From: Dendrocalamus latiflorus
Lineage: Eukaryota; Streptophyta; Magnoliopsida; Poales; Poaceae
Length of the DNA stretch: 64,000 nt
Assembly: GCA_017311315.1 (NCBI GenBank)
Contig: CM029666.1
Coordinates: 37,644,749-37,708,748 of the forward strand
Direction of reading: 5' to 3'
This document shows, piece by piece, positions 46,231-56,675 of this stretch. Within the stretch, counting starts at the first letter, position 1. Each line of letters starts with the position of its first letter. The position numbers and the translations under genes are program-made. The notes below the pieces were generated by a model, which saw only the letters and a program-made list of their open reading frames with translations, was not told the DNA's origin and did no database searches.

Positions 46231-46340
46231 GCAAGCTCGTGAACGCGTGGTCGGGAGGGGTCCAGAAACGGAATTTTTTTTGCTTTGGGGGCCAAAAAAG
46301 GAATTTCGGATGATTAGGGGTCTAGATGTGTACAAAATTC
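46187..46340 (-). repeat. Right terminal inverted repeat of the MULE
   Basis: Its complement starts GAATTTTGTACACATCTAG and follows the left TIR through the same ordered blocks. It is followed by the exact 9-bp duplication GCCAAAATA at 46341-46349. Confidence 0.9.
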
Positions 46341-47051
46341 GCCAAAATACGAACAACGACAATGCGGTGACAACGAGCTTAGTAGGAATAGTAGCGGTGG
46401 CTTCGACACATGGGTGGAGACGACACAACTCGGAAGATGCAGCGAAACTGAGGGGGCGACTGGCCTATTTAAGCACAAAGGCCGAGTTGTCCGACACTCC
46501 GTGTCGGAGATGACGTGGACGCCAAGGCAAAGTCCCGGATGAACACGGCGCAGCTATGGTGAGGAATATGAATAGTAACCGATGGTCCCACTGGCTGCCA
46601 CGTGGACAACAGTGGATCCAACAGCTAAGAACGAGCAGCGGCTCAGACGGCTCGGGCGACGACATGTGGCCAACATCGGCGGTGCGAGACGGTTGTGGAC
46701 TAGGCTAGGCCGAGGTGTGGGAAAATCCAGGCTGGCCTAATGGGCTTTGACCCAATGGCCATTTTAGGATTTTCAAGGTTTTTTCTAATTTCAAAAATTA
46801 AAAGAAAATCAATTGAGCTCTAGAAAATAGCAAATGAATAAAAAAATCTAGAAAATATAAAAAAATTACTTGAAGCATAAAGAACCCAAATAAAATACTT
46901 TCAGCAAGAATTAAAGTTTAGATTAGTCAAATTAAATCCTTTTAATTTGTAAAAAAATCTATTTAAGCTTTAATTAATTCCAAAAAATCTAAATGGTTAT
47001 TTTTATTTTGAAATCTTGAAAAAGTCTTTAAAATCAGGATGTTACAATCTT

Positions 47052-48030
47052 GGATGAGTATTTGGTGAAGTGGAAAAGTGCGATCGAACAACAGTGGCCA
47101 TTAGGCGAGGAAGTCGAGGTAGAGTTGGTGAACTTGGCTCCCAACTCGATTACTATGTTGAGTGTATTTGTATACCTCAGTGACTCAGTGAGGCTATACT
47201 AGGGAATTCCAATAGATCTAGAGCTCTTCAGGTATTAATTTGATTTATTTTCAATTGGGTCTTGCTATAGCTTCTTTAGAGCTATTACTCCTTAGTAGCT
47301 CAACATATGTACTCTTTGTGTGCTTATTCAGTCACAACACAAGGCTTTACCACTTAAGCTGCTTTATGTACTCATCACCAATATATTGCAGGGTTCATTG
47401 TGACATGGGCTTTTGCTGATGGAGCTATTTTTTCATTAGAGATTACAATCCAGAATAAAATAAGGATATTGTATTTGCAAGAATGTTAGACCATAAAGAA
47501 GCTATCGTATCTCATTTAAGTTGGGCTACCCTCTTGCCAGGTGGAGGAGGTACGTGGAAAATAGCATGGCAAAACGCCTGTAAAATGTGAGACCGAGAGG
47601 TATGTAATATGGTTGATATAAATACAAGGTTGGTATGTATCATATTGCTTTTTTGCCCAATATAGTTTTACCAATGCACCAATTAGCAATAATTTGAGCC
47701 AAAATAGATCATGTGGATGTACGTAGGATTGCGAGGAGGTGACTAGGAATAAGGTTAGATTAGTCAGCACAGATTTTTCTTCAAAGTACTATTTTTAGAA
47801 ACACAAAACAAACTATTTTTAGAAACACAAAACAAAGGTATTGAACACCTAATGTAAGACTCGATTGACCGAAAGTGAAAGAAGCAAGAAACCGAAGCTG
47901 TTGGTGTCGAAACCTCAAACCCAGAAAGTCCAGTGTGCTAAACATGTTTTAGTTGCTAACTTTCAGTACACACCACCATCCATCTCTCCCATGAATTCAA
48001 AACCAAAAACTTCGGTCCTTTGTGTGGAAC
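47052..48030. other. Intergenic stretch between elements C and F
   Basis: No gene was recognised. The only structure is a perfect 24-bp tandem duplication at 47788-47811 and 47812-47835 (ACTATTTTTAGAAACACAAA...). A short plus-strand stretch near 47052 with DEYLVKW text is not supported by an open frame. Confidence 0.5.
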
Positions 48031-48947
48031 TATGGTGTAACATTCCAAAATTTTACTTGTATTTTATTTAGATTTATCTGGATTTACTCCATAACCTATA
48101 GCAAGAAAACTTATTTTGTTTATCTTCTAAAGGCCAAAATTAGTTGATTTTATTTTCCCTGAGTTATCCTAGATTTATAGTATTTTGTGAATTTTTCTAG
48201 AATTTTCAGGATTTATTTGCTATTTTCTAAGTGTTTTTAAAGTTGCTTAGCTTTTCTGAAAATTAAAAGTTAACTTAAATATCCAACTCTTCCTCAGGTT
48301 GACACGTGTGTGGCTCGGATTACCCCCATTTCCACCCGGCCGCATCCCATGCGTTCATCACTACTTAACCAATCTCTTTCCACCCGAAAGCCGGATTTCA
48401 CCCGTGCATCACGTGGCGTTCATCCGTCGCTCACTCTCTCTCCTCCTCTCCCCTCTCACCAACCAGTGGGACCCGTGTCATTTCTTCCCCCAACCTTTCT
48501 TCTTCCCGCGCCCAGCCGCCGTCCAGAGCTCGCGCCCGTTGGTCTCCACCCGTTCTTCTTCCTAGGCGAGTGCGCCATTATCACCCTCTCATTACTCCAT
48601 GCTCATCTTGCCATTAACACTTTCTTTAAACTCCCCGCTAACCGTTGGGCCACGCTCAGCCGTTTTAACTCTGGCAAGCAACCCCGTCCCTTCCCTCTTC
48701 CCCCAAGCTATATAAAGGTGCCCTCGGCACAGGTGCATCCCACGCCAACCACCTCCTGTTCTCAATTTCTACTCCTGAGCATCCGAGCGCCTCCTTCTCG
48801 CCGAGTGGTCTTTGGAGCGACTCCGACGAGGAATTGCCACCACCGCCAACCACCTCCTTTCATCTTCAGCCTTTGCACAAGGTATAAAAGAACTCCCCGG
48901 CATCTTCTCTCTCTTTTTCACCCCCCCCCCCCACCGACCACTGCCAA

Positions 48948-49093
48948 GCGACGGAGCGCTAGTGATCGCCGTGTAACACCCCGCCCACTCTCTGGGCCAA
49001 GATGCTACCACCTCTGCATAGCGACGGAGCGCTAGTGATCGCCGTGTAACACCCCGCCCACTCTCTGGGCCAAGATGCTACCACCTCTGCATA
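48948..49093. repeat. Perfect 73-bp tandem duplication across the E insertion junction
   Basis: 48948-49020 and 49021-49093 are identical. Each copy holds 24 bp of element F flank including CGCCG plus the first 49 bp of element E, so the duplication arose after E inserted. Confidence 0.95.
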
Positions 49094-51446
49094 CTCTTAC
49101 CAATTCATCAATACTAGAAGAATTTAAACCAACACTAGATTTATTTATATTGCTGCGTTCGGATACATCATAGGAATTTAGTGATTACTCTAGCCTAGTA
49201 AAAGCTAAAGTACACTGACAAAAGTGGTACAAAAGTGCTGCTGGTTCGTGCCGGTTATTCATGTGCTACTCCCGCCCATGCATGACGTCCTCAACGGTCA
49301 CCTAAAAACAACAACGAAGCAAGGGTGAGTCCACCGACTCAGCAAGTACAAAGAAAAACAGCAATTAACAGGCTCCTTCATTAGACCATATTCATGCCAG
49401 TTTCATTAACCACTTTTCCATTTAGCCATTTTACGTTCCGACGAACTATTCATCATGCACATGCTCTTCCTTCTCAACTCTTTAGCCTATACCGGTATAG
49501 CAGAGTGTGCACCCGTCGATGCTCACCCAGGCCCGCCCTGTTTCATGCGGGGATCTCAAGCCCGTCCTGTTTCATACGAGGACCTCAGTAGCCTAGCCCG
49601 TAACTATCATACGGGGACCTCAAAATCCACTCCCGTGGAGCGTCCACTCAACGTGGACCAACACTATCTCTTTTCATGACATACATGCAATGCAAGTACT
49701 CCGACTTTGCGTATTATCATGTCATGATTCAACATCCCTCATTTCTCCATTTGCTTACCGAAAATCTTTAACTTACCCCAACATGGTAAGTCACGCATCA
49801 TCATTCATTTAACCGAAAACATTACCCGAAATCACCGCTTTACAATGCACTTGCCTGGTTAGCCTCGGGAATGACGCGTGGACGGCTCCGATCCGGGACC
49901 TCCACCTGCGTACACGTTAACCCGACTCAACGGCAAAAACAAAAAATCCAAAGCTTCAACGGATATCAACAACTCTAAGCGTAAATCCCGATCTCTGGCG
50001 TAAACGCCCGGGTCTTTGAGGGGCCTGTCGTGCAGGTGCCGAACCCATTTTTCTCTTTTCTTTTTCTCCTATTTTCTTTTCTTTCTTCTCTTTTTTCTCT
50101 TTCTTCCTTTTCTTTCTTTTCTTTCATTTTTATTCCTTCCTTTTCTCACCTACCCGGCCGGCTCCTTCCCTTACTTTCTTTTGGCCGAACGGCCACCTCC
50201 CCATGCCACTCTCTCTCCTCCCCTTTCTTCATTCCAAATGGCCACAAGGGCCTTATCTTCTCACCCCCACCCGTTCTCTCTCTCTCCCCCATCCTTACTC
50301 GGCCGAAATGGCCTCTCCTCACCATGGCGACGCGGCGGCGCGTGACGAGCCCGTCGCCGGCGGCTCCTCCGCCACGCCCCCTGCCTTCTCCTCCCTCTCC
50401 CCTCTCTCTCCTTCTCTCTCGTGCACTCAGCCGAGCGACCGCTCCCCCTCCAGGCGGTGCACGGTGCACAGGCGCATCGTCCCCTCCCCCGCCGCCGGCC
50501 ACTGGGCCGTCGCCGGCTCTCTACTCCACAGCCCCCACTCTCTCCCCTTCTCTCCCTTGCGCGCGCGTTCGCATCCGGCCCCTCCCCGAGTGGCGCGACG
50601 GCGCACGGCGGGCTCAAGCTAGAGCGGCGCGGTGGCGCGCGGCCCCTCCACCAGCTGCCCCCCAGCCTACTACTCCTCTCCCCCTACAGCCCTCGGTTCG
50701 GGCCTCCTTGTCTCGCCGGCCGCGGCTCATAGCCGGCCGGCGCCATGCCCCCCCTTTCGACTCCCCCTTCCTACCCTATGTGCATGCTTGCGAAGCTTGT
50801 GAGGGATGCATGTGTAGTGTTCCATTGATTGGGAACTTACCTTGCTTACCTGGTGCTGGCCGGAATGGTGTGGCTTTGTGGTTGTTTTAGTAGGGAAGAA
50901 GAGGGAAGAGAAATGAAAGGCTTGAGAGGCTTGGTTTCTCGGTTGGCAGTGAGAAGAATGGAGAGTGTGCTGTTACTGGCTTTGTTCCCTTTGCTGTGCT
51001 CCTTCCTTGGCTGAAAATTGAGGTGAGAAAATGTGCTTGTTAAAATGTGATGGCTCTTATAAGAGCTTGGTTGGGCTGCCCTTTGCATTAAAATGACTGG
51101 CATGCCCTCCCAATCCTCTCTCATACAATTGACTGCCCAAGGGCATTTTGGTCCAAGGCTATGCTGGTTTGGGGGTTTCTATTTCAGGGGTAAGTCGGTA
51201 AAAAGGTAAGCATAAAAATTTGCCGGATGACGAGAACCCACGTCACGAGATGGTGCCGACTGTCCCTGGGTAGTCCGAGAACCTCTAAGAGCGTTACTCG
51301 CCTCTCTAGACGGTGCCGACTACCCCGGGGTGGTCTGGGAACCTCTGCGAGTGATATTAGATCGACACTCCAAAAGGTCGATGGGTCTGACAGCAAAACC
51401 TTGTTTATCTCTAATGTTTTCCTTTATGCAAATTTGGGGTATTACA
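48972..51446 (-). mobile_element. Element E: about 2.4-kb LTR-like element nested in F
   Basis: It starts TGTAACACCCCGCCCAC and ends TTTGGGGTATTACA, flanked by CGCCG on both sides (48967-48971 or 49040-49044, and 51447-51451). The true start is 48972 or, in the second copy of the 73-bp duplication, 49045. Like element A it has the GTGAGT...ACTCAGCAAG motif near 49324, a pyrimidine-rich block (50040-50760) and a GTGCCGACT block near 51255. By that motif its sense strand is the minus strand. No protein domain was found. Confidence 0.85.
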
Positions 51447-51451
51447 CGCCG

Positions 51452-51870
51452 CCCCATATGCCACCAAATACAACCACGGTCGCACTCGCCCATAACCGTG
51501 CATGACCACAGAAGCCTCTTTTGACCACAACCGCTGCCGACCTCTACCACTTCTGCTTTCAACCACCGCCATTTCCAACCACACTCGGGTTCGACCACTT
51601 CAATCCTTTCGACAACTCCTTCCGACCACGTTTCGACCACCAACCACTCACAGCCACTTCAACCACTGACCATGTAGAATTTTGACCATATTCAGCCATC
51701 CTATCACGACTCTTCGACCACCTCAGCTATCCGACCATGGTTGCTTACGACCACAACTATCCGACCACATGGTGCTTTCCAACCATGGCCTTCCGACACT
51801 GGTTTCGAGCACTTCAGCCACCGACCACACACTAAACACTGTAGCCTCCAACCACTTATCCTTCACAAAA
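51452..51870. repeat. GACCAC/CAACCAC-rich stretch in element F
   Basis: About fifteen copies of GACCAC or AACCAC recur at irregular spacing of about 15-30 bp. The complement-like GTGGTC cluster at 25495-25610 has a similar look. It may be the remains of a minisatellite in the leader region of this element class. Confidence 0.6.
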
Positions 51871-52081
51871 ATAATTCATGAAAATTTGATTTACCCTTTT
51901 CCTCTCTTTTTCTTTAGTTTTAGACTTCTAGAAGTCGTTTTCCTTCATCCTAACTCTGTTTGGACCCATTCAAATTTCTAAATTTTTATAAAATCCTAAA
52001 ATTACCCATTTCTAGACTCTTTTTGAATTTTTGAATTTTATTTGAATTTTTTTAATTAATTTTTTGGTTTTTCGCGTGTAG

Positions 52082-53855
52082 ACAACGACAATTCCGGAGA
52101 ATACGATATTGACGATTCGCAACACCAAGATTTCGAGCAAGGCAAGTTACACATTTAATCATGTTGCTCCCAGTAATTAGAATTATTTATATTATTTTTA
52201 AATTATTATGCATGTGTACTTTTATTCAAACTTAGTTTAAAATTGTTTTAAATTCTAGTTATAGTAATCCCTTTTTATGTGGCCAAAGTTGACATTGAAC
52301 ACAAACACACCTTGTCACCCTAGATCAAAACCTAGTTAATACATTAATATTAGCTAGGAATTTTATAGAATTGCTTAGCCATACTGAGAATAATTGCTAG
52401 GTGAGAATATTTGTTTCACAAAATAATAGTTTCTAATCTATTCTTAACTTCGGTTAGTCAAGAAAGTTTATAAAATTTTGATAAAAACAACATATAAAAT
52501 TTGGTTTAGACTTAGGCTAATTGTTAGGTGGTGGGTGCCGGCATGCATTGTTGTTCGGTGATATAATGTTGATTGTCAGGCACAAGGGGTATGTAGTTCG
52601 AGCCTAAGTCAAGGTAAGGATCGGTTTGTGAGCTACTATTACAAAGTCACACTATACTACTACAAGTCTGGTATAGGACAGACCTGACTAAGTAATTTGT
52701 GAAGTTCCAACTTGGTTTCGTTATAGGCTGAATATGAGCGTGGCGTAGGTCACGAGAAGTCTCACATAGCACAAGAGGGGTCTGTAACTTGTGGATTCAT
52801 GTTGTAGTGAAACCTTAGTGTCAGCGTAACTAAGTTAACAACATAACATTGTAAAGGCCTTGTTGTAAACTCTCAGCCGCACACTTAAGGCAGTGTGTTA
52901 ATCGTATGGCAAAATGAGAGGACAAGTCTTGTGGGTAAAGTTGTACACTTCTGCAGAGTAACAAACTATCCTGGATAGCCGTGTCCACGGTCAAGGACAT
53001 CTGAGTATATTTTTTCACAGATTAGACTTTCGTTTTACAGAAAGAGGTTTGATGAAAGAAAGAAATTCTTTTTGGAGGAACATGGTCTGGGTGGGATTAG
53101 GGGTGGAAAATGGTAACGGATAATTCGCTTTATCCGATATTCGTATCCGAGAAAACGCAAATGTGGTAAACAAAATTTGTATTCGAAAATGTTTGTATTT
53201 CGTATTCGAGAATATTCGTATCCGTATTCGTATTTGATCCGTTTCTAGAACCCATGAAAAATCCATACGAATTTTGTGATTCAAAATTTGAATTTAAGCG
53301 GTTTAAAACCGGTAACCGGTGAAAAATCGGCAAAACCGCTAGGAATCCGTTTTATCCGATATTCGTATCCGAGAAAATCCATATTCGAATTCGAGGATAA
53401 TCGTATCCATATTTGAGAATATTCGAATTCGTATTCATGTTCGTTTTAAAATATGGATTCATATTCGTATTTGAGACTATTCGATCGTATCCGATCCATT
53501 TCCACCCCTAGGTGGGATACCCATGGTTAGGTTGGTGCTAAGTTGGTATCGACACTAAGGATATTATTTCAATTAAAATGTTGTTTCTTTACATTGTATT
53601 AAATTCAATTTTTGTACTTACTTTATAGTATTTAGTTCAATTCTACTTTTCCGCACAAACAACCTTATTATGCCTTCCTTTGACTATATCCATGTATGCA
53701 TCAATTCTGTTAATTCTCCTTATGTAACTTGTGGGGTACTTTATATACTCACCTTACTTAAATTTGTTGCCAGAGAAGGACTTCATCGACTACGGTGAAG
53801 ATTGTGACGAATATGCCACGTCTTACAGTCATTCGCCTGTGGACAGGCAGGATGA
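52082..53855 (+). CDS. Putative spliced acidic mini-gene in element F (two downstream exons)
   Basis: The middle exon (52082-52141, 60 nt) follows the acceptor TTCGCGTGTAG and ends at the GC donor CAAG|GCAAGT. The last exon starts at about 53773 after TTGTTGCCAG and stays open through YGEDCDEYATSY and SPVDRQDELLL to a TAA at about 53867. Both junctions are phase 1 as in B and D. The two peptides are strongly acidic. A hAT MITE lies in the intron. The first exon is not resolved because element E sits in that region. Confidence 0.4.
53098..53510. mobile_element. hAT-type MITE, 413 bp, nested in element F
   Basis: It starts TAGGGGTGGAAAATGG and ends CCATTTCCACCCCTA, a near-perfect inverted repeat, and lies between exact 8-bp duplications GGTGGGAT (53090-53097 and 53511-53518). 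The interior repeats ATCCGTATTCG-type text. There is no coding capacity. Confidence 0.95.
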
Positions 53856-53975
53856 GCTGCTTCTATAATATCCTTCACTGATTTATTTCATATTTAGCTT
53901 TATGGCTGTGTTATTGTAAACTTGACTATAAGGCTTGTATGTTTTGTTTATAATAAAGTTCATTGTTACGTATGG

Positions 53976-54272
53976 TAAGTAAATACTAACCGTTTTAACT
54001 AACAGTTTTAACTGACAGGAGTAACTGCTAGTACTGCTATGCAAAAACCTTTTCGTGCTTCAGTGGATGACGAGCTTTTTGAACCATCAATTTTTGATCT
54101 GAACGGTATGCCATTCGTCCTTGGATCTATTATTGCTCTGCTTGCCTCTCCAGGGAAAAGATCCATCGGTTTCAGACGTACCACCTGCCCGTTCGAGCTG
54201 TTCACAGTGCCCGAATTTAAGAACAAAAATTTAAAAATCCGTTCAAATTTTTGTGAGTACCGTCTCACCGAT
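53976..54272. other. Short unassigned stretch with a modest open frame
   Basis: A plus frame from 54039 reads MQKPFRASVDDELFEPSIFD and continues about 80 residues before the MITE at 54276. The opposite strand is also open. I recognise no family; it may be a fragment of a transposon or host gene. I do not call it coding. Confidence 0.3.
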
Positions 54273-54275
54273 GCA

Positions 54276-54533
54276 GGGGCTGTTTGGTTGCTAGCCACAC
54301 TTTGCCAATAAAAATTGCCACACTTGCCTAAGTTGAGGTGCTCAAATTCTTTGTCACACCTTAGCAAGCCTAAGAGAATTTTGCCATACTTTTTTGAGTT
54401 ATTGACGTGTGGGACCTAGTTTGCTGGAAGGGAATCTTGCTACAACTGTAGCTGCAACCAAACAGCTTCCAAAGTTGGTCAAACTTGTCTAACCTTAGAC
54501 GTGGTAAACTGTGGCTGACAACCAAACACCCCC
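54276..54533. mobile_element. Tourist-like MITE, 258 bp
   Basis: The ends GGGGCTGTTTGGTTGCTAGCC and, inverted, GGGGGTGTTTGGTTGTCAGCC form imperfect terminal inverted repeats. GCA flanks both sides (54273-54275 and 54534-54536), a 3-bp duplication as in PIF/Harbinger elements, although TTA/TAA is more usual. Confidence 0.8.
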
Positions 54534-54536
54534 GCA

Positions 54537-55300
54537 GCCTCTGAAGCAGCAGCAGAAGCAGAAGCAGCACAGCCAAAAACACTAACCGCACTTGCGCGGA
54601 TCCAGCAGGAAACGAACGAGGACGCTTTTATGCTCCGGTGATTAGACTATTTCAGTGAAGCACATGCGCACCACCGAATCCAGGTTGGATTTTTCTATTT
54701 TTCCTCTTAAGCAATGACTCTGCTGTTTCCGTTCTAATCGGGACAAGGGCCCTGGCACCGGGGGTCACCTGACCCGACGCAGAATGCCAAAATCAACAGC
54801 TCAAAGTCACCGTCGACGAGCCATCACGTCACATCTTACCGTAGCAAGCGGGAGATGTAGAGCGTCGTTAGCAGAATGGTGGGGTTAGACGCGGTAAGGC
54901 ATTTCCACAGTAGAACCGGAGTGCTAGTGTACTACTGTACAGAATCCTCCTATTCTAGACCTCTTCGATGGCAGAGCTGGCCGTTTTCACGACTGGGTCG
55001 GTCAAGCCAAATAATTGCAGTTTTTGACCGCCGGGACTACTGTAGATAGGTTGGACCAGACGAGGAGAGAAGGGAAGGAAGACCACAGGTAAAAAAAAGG
55101 CTGTAAAAAGCTTGCACCATGGACTTTTGGACTATCGAGTGCAGCGGCCTGCGCTTCGTCTGCGGCTGCGCTGTAGCACCCTGTAGCAGTCGTCAATTCC
55201 CATTGCTGCTCACACTGTCTCTTCGCAAACTTATGGATGTCTAGTAAGGGTGCATTGAGTCAGAGGAGAGAGATCTCACGCACCACCATGGAAAGTTGGA
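54537..55300. other. Intergenic stretch, nothing recognised
   Basis: A CAG/AAG-rich stretch at 54540-54575 codes for Leu runs on the minus strand and is low complexity. No other feature is visible. Confidence 0.4.
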
Positions 55301-55304
55301 AATT

Positions 55305-55545
55305 TACGCTTCGTTTATTTTGATTTGAGTTTTTTTTTAACTATTCAGAAATTTTTTTTTTGAATTTTTGGCTTTTTGAACTTTTTTGTCAGCTCTTTTT
55401 TCGTATTCGTTTGTGTTGTTCGTGATGAGCTAACATATTTTTTGTATTTTTAATTTTTTTTAAATTTAATTATGTCAAATAAACCATCTTCAGCTAGTGC
55501 AATTTCAATCATAACTACTATTATTCAGCCCAATCGAGCGGGGCC
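55305..55545 (-). mobile_element. MITE copy 1 of a three-copy local family (minus orientation)
   Basis: Its complement starts GCTCGATTGGGCTGAA and shares with 58140-58430 and 58434-58690 the ordered text TTTGACATAATTAAATTT, AGCTCATCACG and AAACGAATACG. Target duplications were not resolved. Confidence 0.65.
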
Positions 55546-56327
55546 TTAAGTCACCATCCCTCAACAGGTTGTGCTGTATACGTTGGTACTAGAATGTTGG
55601 ATGGGTTCTTCCGTGTTATGGCTTATAGTTAGGACTTTAGTTGTTTAATTCTAGTCTATTCGTAAGAGGCAGTACGTAAAAAGAAATAATCGCATGTAAT
55701 TTTTCCTGGTACAGTTGAATTCGATATAATTTATACTACAATCTTCCTATAGATACTACAGTCTTTCTATAGACTCTGTCTTAAAAAAAACACATCATTT
55801 AATGACGAGTTACTTTACAAACCTAAGCCTAAGCTTAAACAAACGCACATTCGAACCCAGCCATTAGCACACAACCTTTTATCTCACATATAGATTTTGG
55901 TAGATACGCTTCTATAACTGTGACGCTGATCGGGACGATCAGACGGAAAAATAATCAATTTACGAAGATTGATTACCGCTAGAGGACGGTCAGCTTCAGA
56001 TAATCGTTTTCCAAAGACGTTGGCTGATCGATTATTTTCACTACATCAACACGCGCTACGTTGAACCGGGCCGTTTTAACTCTTCTTCTACTGTATTATG
56101 TATCTATCAGTAATGATTCATAATCTTTTACTCATATGGATTTTTGGTTTACACGATAAAAAATTTTAATTTACACTTAGTATATCCTAGCAAACTCTGA
56201 TACTGGTATCGATCATGAGGTGAAGAGTTATAAACATCGAACTTCACCTTTTTTTCCGAAAGAAGAAAATGAATATTTTGTGAGCAAAAATTCAAAATGG
56301 TCGACAAGGAGTTCAGAGTGCGCGTGT
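55546..56327. other. Intergenic stretch, nothing recognised
   Basis: AT-rich low-copy sequence without convincing open frames or repeat ends. Confidence 0.4.
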
Positions 56328-56335
56328 GATCGGAC

Positions 56336-56667
56336 CATGGTTCAAAATCCCGGCGGTTACCGGCCGGTAACCGCCGGTTACCGGTTTTACCGGTGGAGAC
56401 CGGTAACCGAAAAACCGGCCGGTATGAATTTTTTGATTTTTCGAATTTTGGCCGGTTTTTTTCCGGTTTTCCGGTTACCGGCCGGTTTTTCCGGTTACCG
56501 GCCGGTTTTTCCGGTTACCGGTTTCAAAATATCTCAAAATTCAAATTTTGATTTTTAAATTGTGAACGGTTTTTTACCGGGTTTTCCGGTAACCGGCCGG
56601 TAACCGCCCGGTTACCGTTACCGGCCTCCGACCGGGATTTTTTCCGGTTCCGGTTTTTGGAACCTTG
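56336..56667. mobile_element. hAT-type MITE, 332 bp, made of CCGGTTACCGG palindromes
   Basis: It starts CATGGTTCAAAATCCCGG and ends with the inverse of CAAGGTTCCAAAAACCGG. Exact 8-bp duplications GATCGGAC lie at 56328-56335 and 56668-56675. The body is filled with GGTTACCGGCCGGTAACC-type palindromes and CCGG sites. Confidence 0.93.
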
Positions 56668-56675
56668 GATCGGAC

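Larger units (their letters stand above)
32702..46340 (-). mobile_element. 13.6-kb Mutator-like element carrying transposase, PMD and zf-GRF genes
   Basis: The element starts GAATTTTGGACACATTTGG and ends with the inverted form (GAATTTTGTACACATCTAG on the minus strand). The inverted repeats are about 150 bp at roughly 80% identity by eye and are flanked by perfect 9-bp duplications. Inside, from left: zf-GRF pseudogene (minus), element D, 31-bp minisatellite, coiled-coil ORF (plus), PMD gene (minus) and MuDR-type transposase (minus). Without element D it is about 9.9 kb. It inserted into element C. Stops and frameshifts in the transposase suggest it is now non-autonomous. Confidence 0.95.
30327..47046 (-). 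mobile_element. Element C: TGTAACA-class LTR-like element split by the MULE
   Basis: The left end TGTCAAGACCCGAATATGC (30327) and right end AAAATCAGGATGTTACA (47046) match the two ends of element B. The two halves, 30327-32701 and 46350-47046, are colinear with B once the MULE (32702-46340) is removed. The flanks GTCCT (30322-30326) and ATCTT (47047-47051) match at three of five positions, the two differences being transitions, so the target duplication has decayed. The net element is about 3.07 kb. Its middle exon (31821-31756) survives but its GC donor reads ACAAGT, and the last exon contains a stop. Confidence 0.85.
48036..53970 (+). mobile_element. Element F: TGTAACA-class LTR-like element with nested insertions
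   Basis: It starts TGTAACATTCCAAAATTTT after TATGG (48031-48035) and ends TTGTTACG before a second TATGG (53971-53975); the terminal CA appears mutated to CG. A TATATAAAGG box lies near 48709, a middle exon at 52082-52141 and a last exon from about 53773. Text near 52525 and 53790 matches element D. Element E (48972-51446) and a hAT MITE (53098-53510) are nested inside, leaving about 3.05 kb of its own sequence. The different 3' end relative to D suggests a variant or deletion. Confidence 0.8.

Noticed and set aside
45727..46242. 171-residue plus-strand open frame near the right MULE end
   Set aside because: It runs through the antisense of the transposase leader and into the subterminal motif array and TIR.
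47047..47170. Chromodomain-like text (DEYLVKW) right of element C
   Set aside because: Rejoining the flanks across element C gives a stop at once in that frame, and the motif is too short to support a call.
50030..50890. 286-residue open frame in element E
   Set aside because: It starts in a TTTCTTTTC run, is Phe/Leu then Pro/Ser rich, and overlaps open frames on the other strand.
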